From Actinomycetes bacterium (GTDB lineage Bacteria; Actinomycetota; Acidimicrobiia; Acidimicrobiales; RAAP-2), in contig JAKANY010000001.1 of the NCBI GenBank assembly GCA_021823525.1, positions 113,575-177,574 on the forward strand: a DNA stretch of 64,000 nt, given 5' to 3'. A program made the translations under genes and the position numbers. The notes below the pieces were generated by a model. The model did not search any database. It worked only from the letters and a program-made list of their open reading frames with translations, and was not told where the DNA came from. Each line of letters opens with the position of its first letter. The stretch's first letter is position 1. Of the stretch, positions 53,932 through 61,388 are shown one piece after another.

Positions 53932-55361
53932 CGCCCCGAGTCCGCTTCGCCCCGTCGCCGACGGGCTTCTTCCACGTCGGCTCGGCGCGCACCAGCCTGT
54001 TCAACTGGCTCTACGCGCGCGGGCGCGGCGGCACCTTCGTGCTGCGCATCGAGGACACCGACACCGAGCGCAATCGCGACGAGTGGCGCGAGGGGATCCT
54101 CAGCGCCCTGACCTGGCTGGGCCTGGACTGGGACGAGGGCCCGACGCTCCAGTCGGCGAACCTGGCCGACCACCACGCCGCGGTCGAGGCCCTGTGGGAG
54201 GGCGGCTACCTCTACGCGTGCGACTGCACGCGTGAGCAGATCGACGCGCGCACCGCGGCCGCGGGCCGTCCCGGCTACGACGGGCACTGTCGCCAGCGCG
54301 GCGTCGCGCGGGATCCCGCGGCCGCGCTTCGCTTCCGCGTGCCCGACGAGGGGGTGACCACCATCGAGGACCTGGTGCGCGGGACGGTGAGCTTCCCCCA
54401 CGAGGCGATCGGCGACTTCGTCGTCATGCGGGGAAACGGCGTGGTCCTCTACCCACTCGCCAACCTCGTCGACGACCGGCGTGCGCGCATCACCCACGTG
54501 ATCCGCGGCGAGGACCTCCTGCCCACGACCCCGCGCCAGGTCCTGATGTGGCAGGCGCTCAACGCGTGTCCCGGTGTCGAGCCCGTGGATCTGCCCGCCT
54601 ACGCGCACCTGCCGATGCTGGTCAACGAGCAGCGCAAGAAGCTCTCCAAGCGCAAGGACCCCGTCGCCCTCGAGTCCTATCGTGACCAGGGCTACCTCCC
54701 CGAGGCGATGGTGAACTACCTCGCCCTGCTGGGGTGGAGCCCGCGCGGTGGCGAGGTCGCCGATCGTGCGACGCTGGTCGCCGAGTTCGATCTCGCCCAG
54801 GTCTCGAAGTCGCCGGCCTTCTTCGACGTGAAGAAGCTCACGCATCTCAACGGCGAGTACCTGCGCACGCTCAGCCCCGAGCAGTTTGCCCAGGCCTGCC
54901 AGCCTTGGGTCGCACCCGTCGAGGGGGAATGGCGTCCCTCGTCGCCCCCTCCGTGGGAGCCGAGCGCCTTCGACGCGGAGCTCTTCGCCCGCGCAGTTCC
55001 CCTGGTCCAAACGCGCGTCGCGGCCCTCGGCGAGGTGCCCGCGCTGGTTGCCTTCCTCTTCGTCGATGACGTGTCCTTCGACGAGGGGGCCTTCGCGTCG
55101 GCGATTGGCGGCGACCCGATCGGACGCGTCATCCTGGCCGCGGCTGATGAGCGCTTCGGCGAGATCGACTTTCGCGCCCCCGTGCTCCACGACGCCCTCG
55201 CCACGCTCGCCGAGGGCCTCGGGCTCCCGCTTCGGCGCGCCCAGGCGCCGGTGCGCGTGGCGGTGACCGGAACCAAGGTCGGGCCACCGCTCTTCGAGTC
55301 GCTCGAGCTGCTCGGGCGTGAGCGGGTGCGCGCGCGGGTGCGCGCCGCGCTCGCCCGCTGA
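53928..55361 (+). CDS. gltX: Glutamyl-tRNA synthetase
   Basis: The 477-residue class I synthetase has FAPSPTGFFHVGSAR (HIGH-type) and KLSKRKD (KMSKS-type) motifs, and a C-terminal anticodon-binding domain. It charges tRNA-Glu. The tRNA-Gln and tRNA-Glu genes follow directly. Most actinobacteria lack GlnRS, so a non-discriminating enzyme that also makes Glu-tRNA-Gln for GatCAB is likely but not proven here. The start is GTG 53928, coupled to the ferredoxin gene. Confidence 0.95.
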   Translation: MTPRVRFAPSPTGFFHVGSARTSLFNWLYARGRGGTFVLRIEDTDTERNRDEWREGILSALTWLGLDWDEGPTLQSANLADHHAAVEALWEGGYLYACDCTREQIDARTAAAGRPGYDGHCRQRGVARDPAAALRFRVPDEGVTTIEDLVRGTVSFPHEAIGDFVVMRGNGVVLYPLANLVDDRRARITHVIRGEDLLPTTPRQVLMWQALNACPGVEPVDLPAYAHLPMLVNEQRKKLSKRKDPVALESYRDQGYLPEAMVNYLALLGWSPRGGEVADRATLVAEFDLAQVSKSPAFFDVKKLTHLNGEYLRTLSPEQFAQACQPWVAPVEGEWRPSSPPPWEPSAFDAELFARAVPLVQTRVAALGEVPALVAFLFVDDVSFDEGAFASAIGGDPIGRVILAAADERFGEIDFRAPVLHDALATLAEGLGLPLRRAQAPVRVAVTGTKVGPPLFESLELLGRERVRARVRAALAR

Positions 55362-55414
55362 TGGCTCGCGTCGGCTGGCGCCCGGGGAGCCGTCGTGTAA
55401 GATTGCCGAGCCCT

Positions 55415-55486
55415 TCGGGGGTGGTGTAATTGGCAACACAGCTGGTTCTGGTCCAGTTATTCAGGGTTCGAGTCCTTGCCCCCGAG
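55415..55486 (+). tRNA. tRNA-Gln (anticodon CTG)
   Basis: A full cloverleaf is visible: acceptor TCGGGGG/CCCCCGA, D-stem GTGT/ACAC, anticodon stem GCTGG/CCAGT with loop TTCTGGT (anticodon CTG) and T-arm with TTCGAGT. The discriminator base is G; CCA is not encoded. TAAGAT at 55398-55403 is a plausible -10. Confidence 0.93.
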
Positions 55487-55516
55487 CGAGTCGGCCGCCT
55501 TGGCGGTCGGGTCGAT

Positions 55517-55589
55517 GGTCCCATCGTCTAGTGGCCGAGGACACCACCCTCTCAAGGTGGAGACACGGGTTCGAACCCCGTTGGGACTG
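55517..55589 (+). tRNA. tRNA-Glu (anticodon CTC)
   Basis: The acceptor GGTCCCA pairs with TGGGACT (terminal G-U). The anticodon stem CCACC/GGTGG carries loop CTCTCAA, anticodon CTC. The T-arm contains the standard TTCGAA. CCA is not encoded. It lies 30 nt after tRNA-Gln and is probably processed from the same transcript. An IS remnant starts about 33 nt downstream. Confidence 0.93.
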
Positions 55590-55623
55590 CGGATAGGCCT
55601 TGACCCCGTTCGTGCCACCACCC

Positions 55624-56455
55624 TTATGGCAACGTGGCCTGCGTTGACGGGACGGAATGTCGAGCCTCGAGTTCGCTGAGTGTCAGGTAGTGCAGCGAAC
55701 TGTGGCGACGCTCGTCGTTGTAGAAGGGCTCGATGTCGTTGGCCATGGCCACCGAGAGCTTGAGCACGGTGCGCCATCGTTGGCGATTGAGCAGCTCGAA
55801 TTGCATCGATCGCCAGAACGACTCCATCGGGGCGTCGTAGCAGCCGCCGACGGTGCCCATCGACGGGACGAGCCCGCGATCGTGGAGCCTCTCGGTGAGG
55901 GCCCAGGACGTGAACGCACCCGCCGGTGGTCGGCAGCGATGGTGATGGCTGCGCTGACCAGATGGGTGTCCGAGTCGCGGTCGATCGCCCAGCCGCCCAC
56001 CCGACGCGAGAACACGTCGAGCACGCAGCAGCAGTAGACCTTGCCCTCGGACGTCGGGTGCTCGGTGATGTCGGTCAGCCGGAGCTTGTCGAGGGCGCTC
56101 GCGGCGAACTCGCGCTCTACGAGGTCCTCGGCGGTGGCCGCGTTGACGAGGTTCTGGTGGCCCTTGGGGGTCCGGGCAGGCACCGGAGGCCCAGCTGGCG
56201 CATCAGCTTCCAGACCAGCTTCTTGTTGACGATGATGACCTGCTCGATCTCCAGGGCCGCCGTGATGCGCAGCTTGCCGTGGGTGCCGTGGCTGCACTTG
56301 TTGATCTCGGAGATCGCCTCGGCCAAGAGCACGTGACGGATCTCGCGGTTGCTTGGGCGGTGGTGGTTGTGGCGCAGGTAGGTGGAGCGATCGAGCCCGA
56401 TCGCATCGCAGGCGCGGCGCTGCGAGTAGCCCTGGTGGCTGAGGCCTCTCACCAC
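55624..56455 (-). pseudogene. IS3 orfB (DDE integrase) with two frameshifts
   Basis: Three successive frames are needed to read the protein: an HTH_21-like start (VRGLSHQGYSQRRACDAIGL), then LTDITEHPTSEGKVYCCCVLDVFSRR with the first two catalytic Asp, then SFWRSMQFELLNRQRW with the catalytic Glu just before it. The frame changes near 56195 and near 55920. The stop codon at 55624 lies in the left inverted repeat. All three DDE residues survive, but no single frame encodes them. Confidence 0.8.
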
Positions 56456-56715
56456 CTGGTACGTGCTTCTTGGTCGCGGGAGACCTCCTCAAAGAGCGCG
56501 GTCGCGGCCTTCACGAGAGCCAGCTCACCTTCGAGCTCCTTGATGCGACACCGCGCCCGGGTGAGCTCATCGGCCTCGACGCGCCGGGTGCCCGGGGCGG
56601 TTCCCGGGTCCACGAGCGCCCGTCGCCTCCAGCGATAGAGCGTCGAGAATCCGATGCCGAGGAGCATCTGTTCGCACGCGTGAAGGCGAAACTCCGCGGC
56701 ATACTGCTTGGGCAT
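56449..56715 (-). pseudogene. IS3 orfA transposase with internal deletion
   Basis: The product begins MPKQYAAEFRLHACEQ and resumes with GFSTLYRWRRRALVDPG. A segment of about 20 residues expected between these (first helices of the HTH) is missing. The leucine-zipper part (RCRIKELEGELALVKAATALFEEV) remains. The frame overlaps the start of orfB by a few bases, as in intact IS3 elements that use frameshifting. The deletion probably abolishes DNA binding. Confidence 0.75.
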
Positions 56716-56787
56716 ACCTGCCGGCAGTTCACGGCCAATTTGCCATGACACTGGAGGCAACGTCGGCGGTCAGGTGAGATGAGGCGA

Positions 56788-56805
56788 GGTATCCATTTCG
56801 ACGGA
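56788..56805 (+). repeat. 18-bp inverted repeat, left copy
   Basis: GGTATCCATTTCGACGGA occurs here and, as its exact reverse complement, at 57894-57911. The pair brackets the vapBC module (1124 bp outer distance). Confidence 0.85.
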
Positions 56806-56855
56806 GGAACCCTGGTCAGGGGTGCGCCACGGACGCCGCGCGCCCGGGTGCGTTC

Positions 56856-57296
56856 CTAGCGAAACGGTGCGATCTTGAGACGGGTGGGGTCGAGCAGCTC
56901 CCAGGTTGCGTCCGACATCACCGCGACAGCATCCAGGCGGCGCGCCACCGCGAGACAACAAGCGTCCCCGAGGCTCAGCGAGCCGATCCTGGCAGCCCCT
57001 GCCGAGTTCTCAGCCAAGGGTCGCTCCGCTTCCACCTGCAAGTACGCGATCTCCGTGGCGTCGTCAACGGTGATCGGCTCGATCACGATTCCCAAACCTT
57101 CGATGTCGGTGACCGTGTCCTCACTGTCCCTCGTGTAGCCCTTGCGGCGAAGGACGTTCAGAGCCTCGGCGACTCCGGTAGCCGTCGTGTGCGCGGCACC
57201 ACCTTTGACAACCTTGGCGACTGTGCTGGACCCTCGCTCGTCGAGGATGAGCGCCACCAGTGCCGAGGCGTCAAGGACCGCGGGGCGGGTGGCCAC
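56856..57296 (-). CDS. vapC: VapC-like PIN-domain ribonuclease toxin
   Basis: The 146-residue PIN protein has the first Asp in VLDASALVALILDE, a Glu in GVAEALNVL, then LSLGDACCLAVARR and VMSDATWELL with the further acidic residues. VapC toxins cleave specific tRNAs or rRNA. GTG 57296 directly follows the vapB stop with no gap, so expression is coupled. The gene appears intact. Confidence 0.88.
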   Translation of the reverse strand: MATRPAVLDASALVALILDERGSSTVAKVVKGGAAHTTATGVAEALNVLRRKGYTRDSEDTVTDIEGLGIVIEPITVDDATEIAYLQVEAERPLAENSAGAARIGSLSLGDACCLAVARRLDAVAVMSDATWELLDPTRLKIAPFR

Positions 57297-57716
57297 CTAG
57301 AGCCCGAGGAGCTGGGTCAGTTCCGTCTCACGACGGGCCAACGTCTCATCGTCTGACTGGGGCGAGGCCATGAGCTGTGCGTCTCGCGCCGCGTCGGCCT
57401 CCCGCCGCAGGCGAACGACTTCCTCGACCCCGCCCGTCGGCGTCTCGCCCGCGCGACCGCTGCGCAGCCTCGCCAGGATCGCGTCGTGAGATTCGACGAC
57501 GAAGGTGCCGTCAGAGATCGGCCGGGCTCGCAGCTCGTCGCCGACGGCGAAACCACACGCATCGCGCAAGCCCGCGGGGAGGACTGTGCGTCCCTTGGCC
57601 TTCACGGAGAGGACGAAGCTGGAAGTCGAGGAATACGCGCGTGTCACGTGGTCCACTGTATACGGAAGGCGGCTCTTTCGTAATATGGTGTCACTTGTCC
57701 TGGAAGTGGTACTCAT
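57297..57716 (-). CDS. vapB: AbrB-type antitoxin (VapB-like)
   Basis: The protein has a swapped-hairpin AbrB/SpoVT domain (LSVKAKGRTVLPAGLRDACGFAVGDELRARPI, in part) followed by a charged helical tail that likely wraps VapC. From ATG 57716 it is 139 residues, but the first 30 are atypical. GTG 57656 or 57647 would place the domain near the N-terminus, and TATACA sits just before the former. The true start is uncertain; the domain itself is clear. Confidence 0.78.
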   Translation of the reverse strand: MSTTSRTSDTILRKSRLPYTVDHVTRAYSSTSSFVLSVKAKGRTVLPAGLRDACGFAVGDELRARPISDGTFVVESHDAILARLRSGRAGETPTGGVEEVVRLRREADAARDAQLMASPQSDDETLARRETELTQLLGL

Positions 57717-58356
57717 AACCAGCCCCAGCCAGACCTCGGGACCAGGGAATACGGCGGATTCCCAACTTCCACTCGGCCATCGGTGCTGGCTGCCTTAGGA
57801 GCCGGGGTCAGTCGGGGCTCCCAACGATCTGGCCCGGAAGCCTTCCGCGACCCTCGGCCGGTCGCGGACTCTACCTCAGAACGGCCCGAGTACTCCGTCG
57901 AAATGGATACCCCAACAGAGGGGGTCTCTCGCGTCAGCGCGAGCGGGGACCGGTGGGCCGGGCGGGTCAGGGGGCGCGCGCCGGATGGTCAACATTTCCC
58001 CGCGCGCCGGACTGCGGAGATCGGTACCGGGACCGGTGGGACCACGACAGCCGCGCCGTCGCTCTCGGACGGGCGTGTTGGCTGTCTCGCTCTTCCCGTC
58101 CGCGAGGAGCACTCGCGGGAGGCAATGGCAAGTCAACAGCGGCGCCCGCGGGGCACGAGCCGCAGAGCGGACGCGCCACCGGCGGCGTGGTCTCGCCACG
58201 TGTCGGGCGTAGCGCTCGCCACCGCTTCGTGACCTCAGCGCGTCCGCTCGACGTGCCGAACGTCGGCACCGGGTCGCTCGACATGGACACAACGAATTGA
58301 TGCGACGTTGTGAGGTCGTCGGGAGAGCGAAGACTTGAGCGCTCGACCATGGATTC
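57717..58356. other. Gene-free stretch with repeat copy
   Basis: No convincing gene is present. Several long frames on both strands are GC-driven and lack domains and ribosome binding sites. The stretch contains the right copy of the 18-bp inverted repeat at 57894-57911. It probably represents decayed accessory DNA between vapBC and the CAP-like gene. Confidence 0.5.
57894..57911 (-). repeat. 18-bp inverted repeat, right copy
   Basis: This is the exact reverse complement of 56788-56805. Similarity stops at both edges, so the match is confined to 18 bp. Confidence 0.85.
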
Positions 58357-59595
58357 GTGGTTGAAACCCCCGCCTCCCCGAGTCGCCCAGGTCGCGCGCC
58401 GCGCGGGTGGCGACCTGGGGTTCGCGCGTCCGTCGTGGCCGTGAGCCTGCTCGCCGCGGGCGCGCTGGTCACCACGAGCGCCCTGGCGGCGGTCGACCGG
58501 AGCGTTCCTCCCGCGCCGGTGCGCGCGATCCACGCGGTGGCCCCGCACGGTCCGGCCCGGTCGGCGGCGAAACGGACCGCTCCGGTGGAGGTGGTTGGTG
58601 CGCGTCGCGCTCGCGCGATCGCGCCGCCGGCTCCCCGCACGCCCGCGCCCGAGACGATGGGCGCGCCGAGCTCCACGTCACCGCGCGCCGTGGTTGCGCA
58701 CGCGAAGCCCGTGGCTCCGCCCCGTCGGGTCGTCGCGCCCCGTCCGCGCCCCGCGGTCGCACGCTCGACCCGAACGAGCCCGAACGTGGCGAGCACCGCG
58801 GCGGCTCCGGCACTGTCGGCGGCCGCCCAGAGCCTCCTCACCCACCTCAACCCGAGCGCCAACATTGCCCCGGCGCCGAACTATCTGAGTTCGGGGAACT
58901 GCGTCCAGACGGCGAACGGGTGGTCGTGCGCCAACCCGTGCGTGACCTCGACGATGGCGTGGCCCACGGTGGACAACTCGGTCGCCTGCACCGCCTACCT
59001 GCTGGAGGCCATCGACGCCGCGCGGGCGGTTGAGGGAATCGGTCCGATGGTCCTTCCCTCCAACTGGTACCAGTTGAGCGCCTCCGAGCAGCTCTTCGTG
59101 GTGCTCGACCTCGAGCGCACGGCGCGCGGGCTGCCGCCGTACGCGGGGATCAACGCGGTGCTCTCGCGCGAGGCCCAGAGCGCCGCCCAGGCCCAGAGCG
59201 ACCCGTCCCGGGCCCCGGGCTTCCCTCTGGCCACCGACGCCCAGGGGTACCCGGCCCTCGACGGCACGTGGGCGACCGGCTTCTCGGTGCTGGCCGCGGA
59301 CTACGCCTGGATGTACAACGACGGCTGGGGCGGCAGCGCGAGCAGCACCTCCAACGTGGACTGCACCTCGGCGAACTCGTCGGGCTGCTGGAGCCACCGC
59401 GACGAACTGCTGGGCCAGGACCCGGGGTTCAACCCCGGAGTGGGGCTGGACTGCACGACGGCCGAGGTCGGCGTCGGGGTGGCCATCGTGAACGGCTCGG
59501 GGTCCTTCGTCGACCTCATCGAGGCGCCCGCGCGCACGGCGCCCCCCATGACCTTCACCTGGGCGGCGGACGTCATGCCGTACCTCGCGCCATGA
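58357..59595 (+). CDS. Secreted CAP/SCP-like protein with Pro/Ala-rich linker
   Basis: The 412-residue product has a membrane or signal segment (about 24-45), a Pro/Ala/Arg-rich linker to about residue 145 and a C-terminal globular domain. The domain has LLEAIDAARAVEGIGPMVLP, LERTARGLPPYAGINAVLSREAQSAAQAQ and CWSHRDELLG, resembling CAP-superfamily proteins (central HR motif). Several cysteines (NCVQ, WSCANPC, VACTAY, VDCTS, GCWSH, LDCTT) suggest disulfides. The start is GTG 58357. Function unknown; CAP proteins are secreted proteins of varied role. Confidence 0.7.
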   Translation: MVETPASPSRPGRAPRGWRPGVRASVVAVSLLAAGALVTTSALAAVDRSVPPAPVRAIHAVAPHGPARSAAKRTAPVEVVGARRARAIAPPAPRTPAPETMGAPSSTSPRAVVAHAKPVAPPRRVVAPRPRPAVARSTRTSPNVASTAAAPALSAAAQSLLTHLNPSANIAPAPNYLSSGNCVQTANGWSCANPCVTSTMAWPTVDNSVACTAYLLEAIDAARAVEGIGPMVLPSNWYQLSASEQLFVVLDLERTARGLPPYAGINAVLSREAQSAAQAQSDPSRAPGFPLATDAQGYPALDGTWATGFSVLAADYAWMYNDGWGGSASSTSNVDCTSANSSGCWSHRDELLGQDPGFNPGVGLDCTTAEVGVGVAIVNGSGSFVDLIEAPARTAPPMTFTWAADVMPYLAP

Positions 59596-59643
59596 GCCGG
59601 CGTGACCCCCTCGACCGTGGCGCGTCGGCCCGCCCGCCCTTCG

Positions 59644-59649
59644 TAGAAT
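59644..59649 (+). promoter_or_regulatory. Putative -10 box for response regulator gene
   Basis: TAGAAT lies 9 nt upstream of an in-frame GTG at 59659 and about 110 nt before the preferred ATG 59761. It is the only -10-like sequence in the 165-nt gap. Confidence 0.4.
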
Positions 59650-59760
59650 CGGCGGCGTGTGGTTGAGGCCTGGACGCGACCAGTGCGGGTCCCGGGGCGG
59701 ACGCGTCGGGGGCGCCCGGCGTGGCTGGCGGCGCGCCAGCAGCGCCGGGGTCGCAGTCCG

Positions 59761-60459
59761 ATGACGACGATCCTGGTCGTCGATGACGATCCGCAGATCG
59801 TCGCATTGCTCGAGCGTCACCTGCTCGGCGAGGGCTTCGGCGTCGTGGCGGCGACTGACGCCGCGCAGGCTCTTGTGGCGCTCTCGGAGCACGCGCCGGC
59901 GCTGGTGCTGCTCGACATCGTGCTGGGCGACGCCGACGGCCGCGAGCTGCTGCGCGAGATCCGGCTGTTCTCCGACGTGCCGGTCATCTTTCTCACCGGT
60001 CGTGGACTCGAGTCCGAGCGGATCGTGGGTTTGAAGATGGGCGCGGACGACTACATCGTCAAGCCGTTCTCCCTCGGGGAGCTCTCGGCGCGCGTCGAGA
60101 CCGTGCTGCGGCGCAGCACGGCGTCCTCGACGCGGACCAACGAGATCCCCACGAGGAGCTTCGGTGACCTGGTGATCAATGAGACCACCCACGAGGTGCT
60201 GCTGCGGGGCTCTGTGGTCGACCTGACCGCCAGGGAGTTTGGGCTGCTCGCCTTCCTCGCCTCCTCGCCGCGACAGGTGTTCTCGCGCGAGCAGCTACTG
60301 CGCCAGGTGTGGGACTCGTCGGCCGAGTGGCAGACCGACGCCACGGTCACCGAGCACATCCGCCGCATTCGCAACAAGATCGAGGACGACCCGGATCACC
60401 CCGCGTGGATCGTCACCGTCCGCGGTGCCGGATACCGCTTCGAGCCCGGGACCCGCTAG
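59761..60459 (+). CDS. OmpR-family response regulator
   Basis: The 232-residue protein has a receiver domain (VVDDDPQ, LLDIVLGDADG with phospho-acceptor Asp, VKPFS) and a winged-helix domain ending VTVRGAGYRFEPGTR. I prefer ATG 59761, immediately before MTTILVVDDD. An in-frame GTG at 59659 would add 34 Arg-rich residues unlike the family. No kinase lies on the same strand; the hybrid kinase at 61389-63881 is the nearest candidate partner. Confidence 0.9.
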   Translation: MTTILVVDDDPQIVALLERHLLGEGFGVVAATDAAQALVALSEHAPALVLLDIVLGDADGRELLREIRLFSDVPVIFLTGRGLESERIVGLKMGADDYIVKPFSLGELSARVETVLRRSTASSTRTNEIPTRSFGDLVINETTHEVLLRGSVVDLTAREFGLLAFLASSPRQVFSREQLLRQVWDSSAEWQTDATVTEHIRRIRNKIEDDPDHPAWIVTVRGAGYRFEPGTR

Positions 60460-60487
60460 CCCTGCCGAGCACGGGTGCGGCTCCCGA

Positions 60488-61310
60488 CCGCACGGCGAAC
60501 GTGATCGGGATCGTCAGGAGGACTCGATGCGCGGCGCTGGTCACGGCGAGTTCGCGGCCACGCGCCGTGTGCGCGGAGGTGTCACAGATGGCACGGCCCA
60601 CCTGACCGGTGCGCAGTCGGATCCCTACCGGGCCGAACGCGCCGCCGGCGCTGGCGATCAGGTCACGGCGCGTCGCCGCGTCGCACGACGATGTCGCCCG
60701 TGCGCCGCGGCCGCACTCGAGCACCGTGAGGCGCTGGCCGGGCGAGAAGCCCCCCGGTGAAGCGCACGAGCGAGCCGGAGTGCGGGCCCCCCAGTCGGCG
60801 AGGCCGGGCTGACGGGCCGCGACGGCGGGATCGTGGCGGTGGGCGTCGATGTCGTCGTGGTCGTGGGGGGTGAGGGCGCCGCGAACGTGATGGGTGCCAC
60901 GAAGGTGATGGGCGCCATGGCGATGTCGCCAATGCCCGCGGCTCACCCCACGGCGATGACGGAGGCGTCGAGCTTTCCCGGCGAGGTCCCACAGCTCCCC
61001 CTGGTCCCGATCAGTCCGCTCACCACGGAGAGCGCCGTGGTCGCGAGCACGTCACCCAGCGTGGCCGTCGTGGTCACGATGCTGCTTGCGCCCACGTCGC
61101 ATCCGGTCCGCAGGTTGGCGGTCGAGACGCACTCGATGATGATCAGCGTGCCGCCGGACACGAAGCCCGAGCCCGCAACGGTGTCCACCTCACCGCTGGT
61201 CAGGTTCGACGAGGACGTCACGCTCACGCGGGGCGCGCTCGCGCGCGATGACCGTCGCACCCTCGCCCGGGCCACCTCAGTGCGATCGCTGCCGCTCCGC
61301 CGCTGAGCAC
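60488..61310 (-). pseudogene. Broken gene with two neocarzinostatin-like domains
   Basis: Read on the minus strand, AGGAGG (61320-61315) precedes a GTG at 61310. Domain 1 (from about 61227) reads VSVTSSSNLTSGEVDTVAGSGF ... LIIIECVS ... GCDVGASSIVTTTATLG (shown in parts), the pattern of neocarzinostatin-like secreted domains. A TGA interrupts at 60945-60943, but GDIAMAPITF continues in the same frame into a Thr/Pro-rich linker. Domain 2 (SGSLVRFTG, GGFSPGQRLTVLECG ... ITFAVR) needs two frame changes, each cured by removing one base from a six-G run (60792-60787 and 60755-60750). Another change is needed near the start. Confidence 0.65.
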
Positions 61311-61388
61311 CCAGCCTCCTACCGCAGGGAGAGGCCATGGTCCGCGGGAGCGCAGGCTGCTTCGCGCCGGGGTGGCCGGTGGCCTGTC

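Larger units (their letters stand above)
55622..56750 (-). mobile_element. Degenerate IS3-family insertion sequence
   Basis: The element is bounded by imperfect terminal inverted repeats: the left end reads TTATGGCAACGTGGCC from 55624, and the right end, read inward on the minus strand from 56750, reads TGTCATGGCAAATTGGCC. The shared core is ATGGCAA-N2-TGGCC. Inside are orfA and orfB in the usual order, both damaged. Length of about 1.13 kb is slightly below a normal IS3 element. No direct target repeat could be identified. The insertion is just downstream of tRNA-Glu. Confidence 0.8.

Noticed and set aside
58268..58300. Possible third copy of the 18-bp repeat (CTCGACATGGACAC)
   Set aside because: Only about 11 of 14 bases match; this is not distinguishable from chance.
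57876..58865. Long minus-strand frame (329 codons) overlapping the CAP-like gene
   Set aside because: Composition is Arg/Ala/Gly-driven with no motif, and it overlaps the signal peptide and linker of a better supported gene.
60833..61306. Plus-strand frame with hydrophobic Val-rich start
   Set aside because: The minus strand of the same DNA reads as a neocarzinostatin-like domain; the plus frame has no recognisable family.
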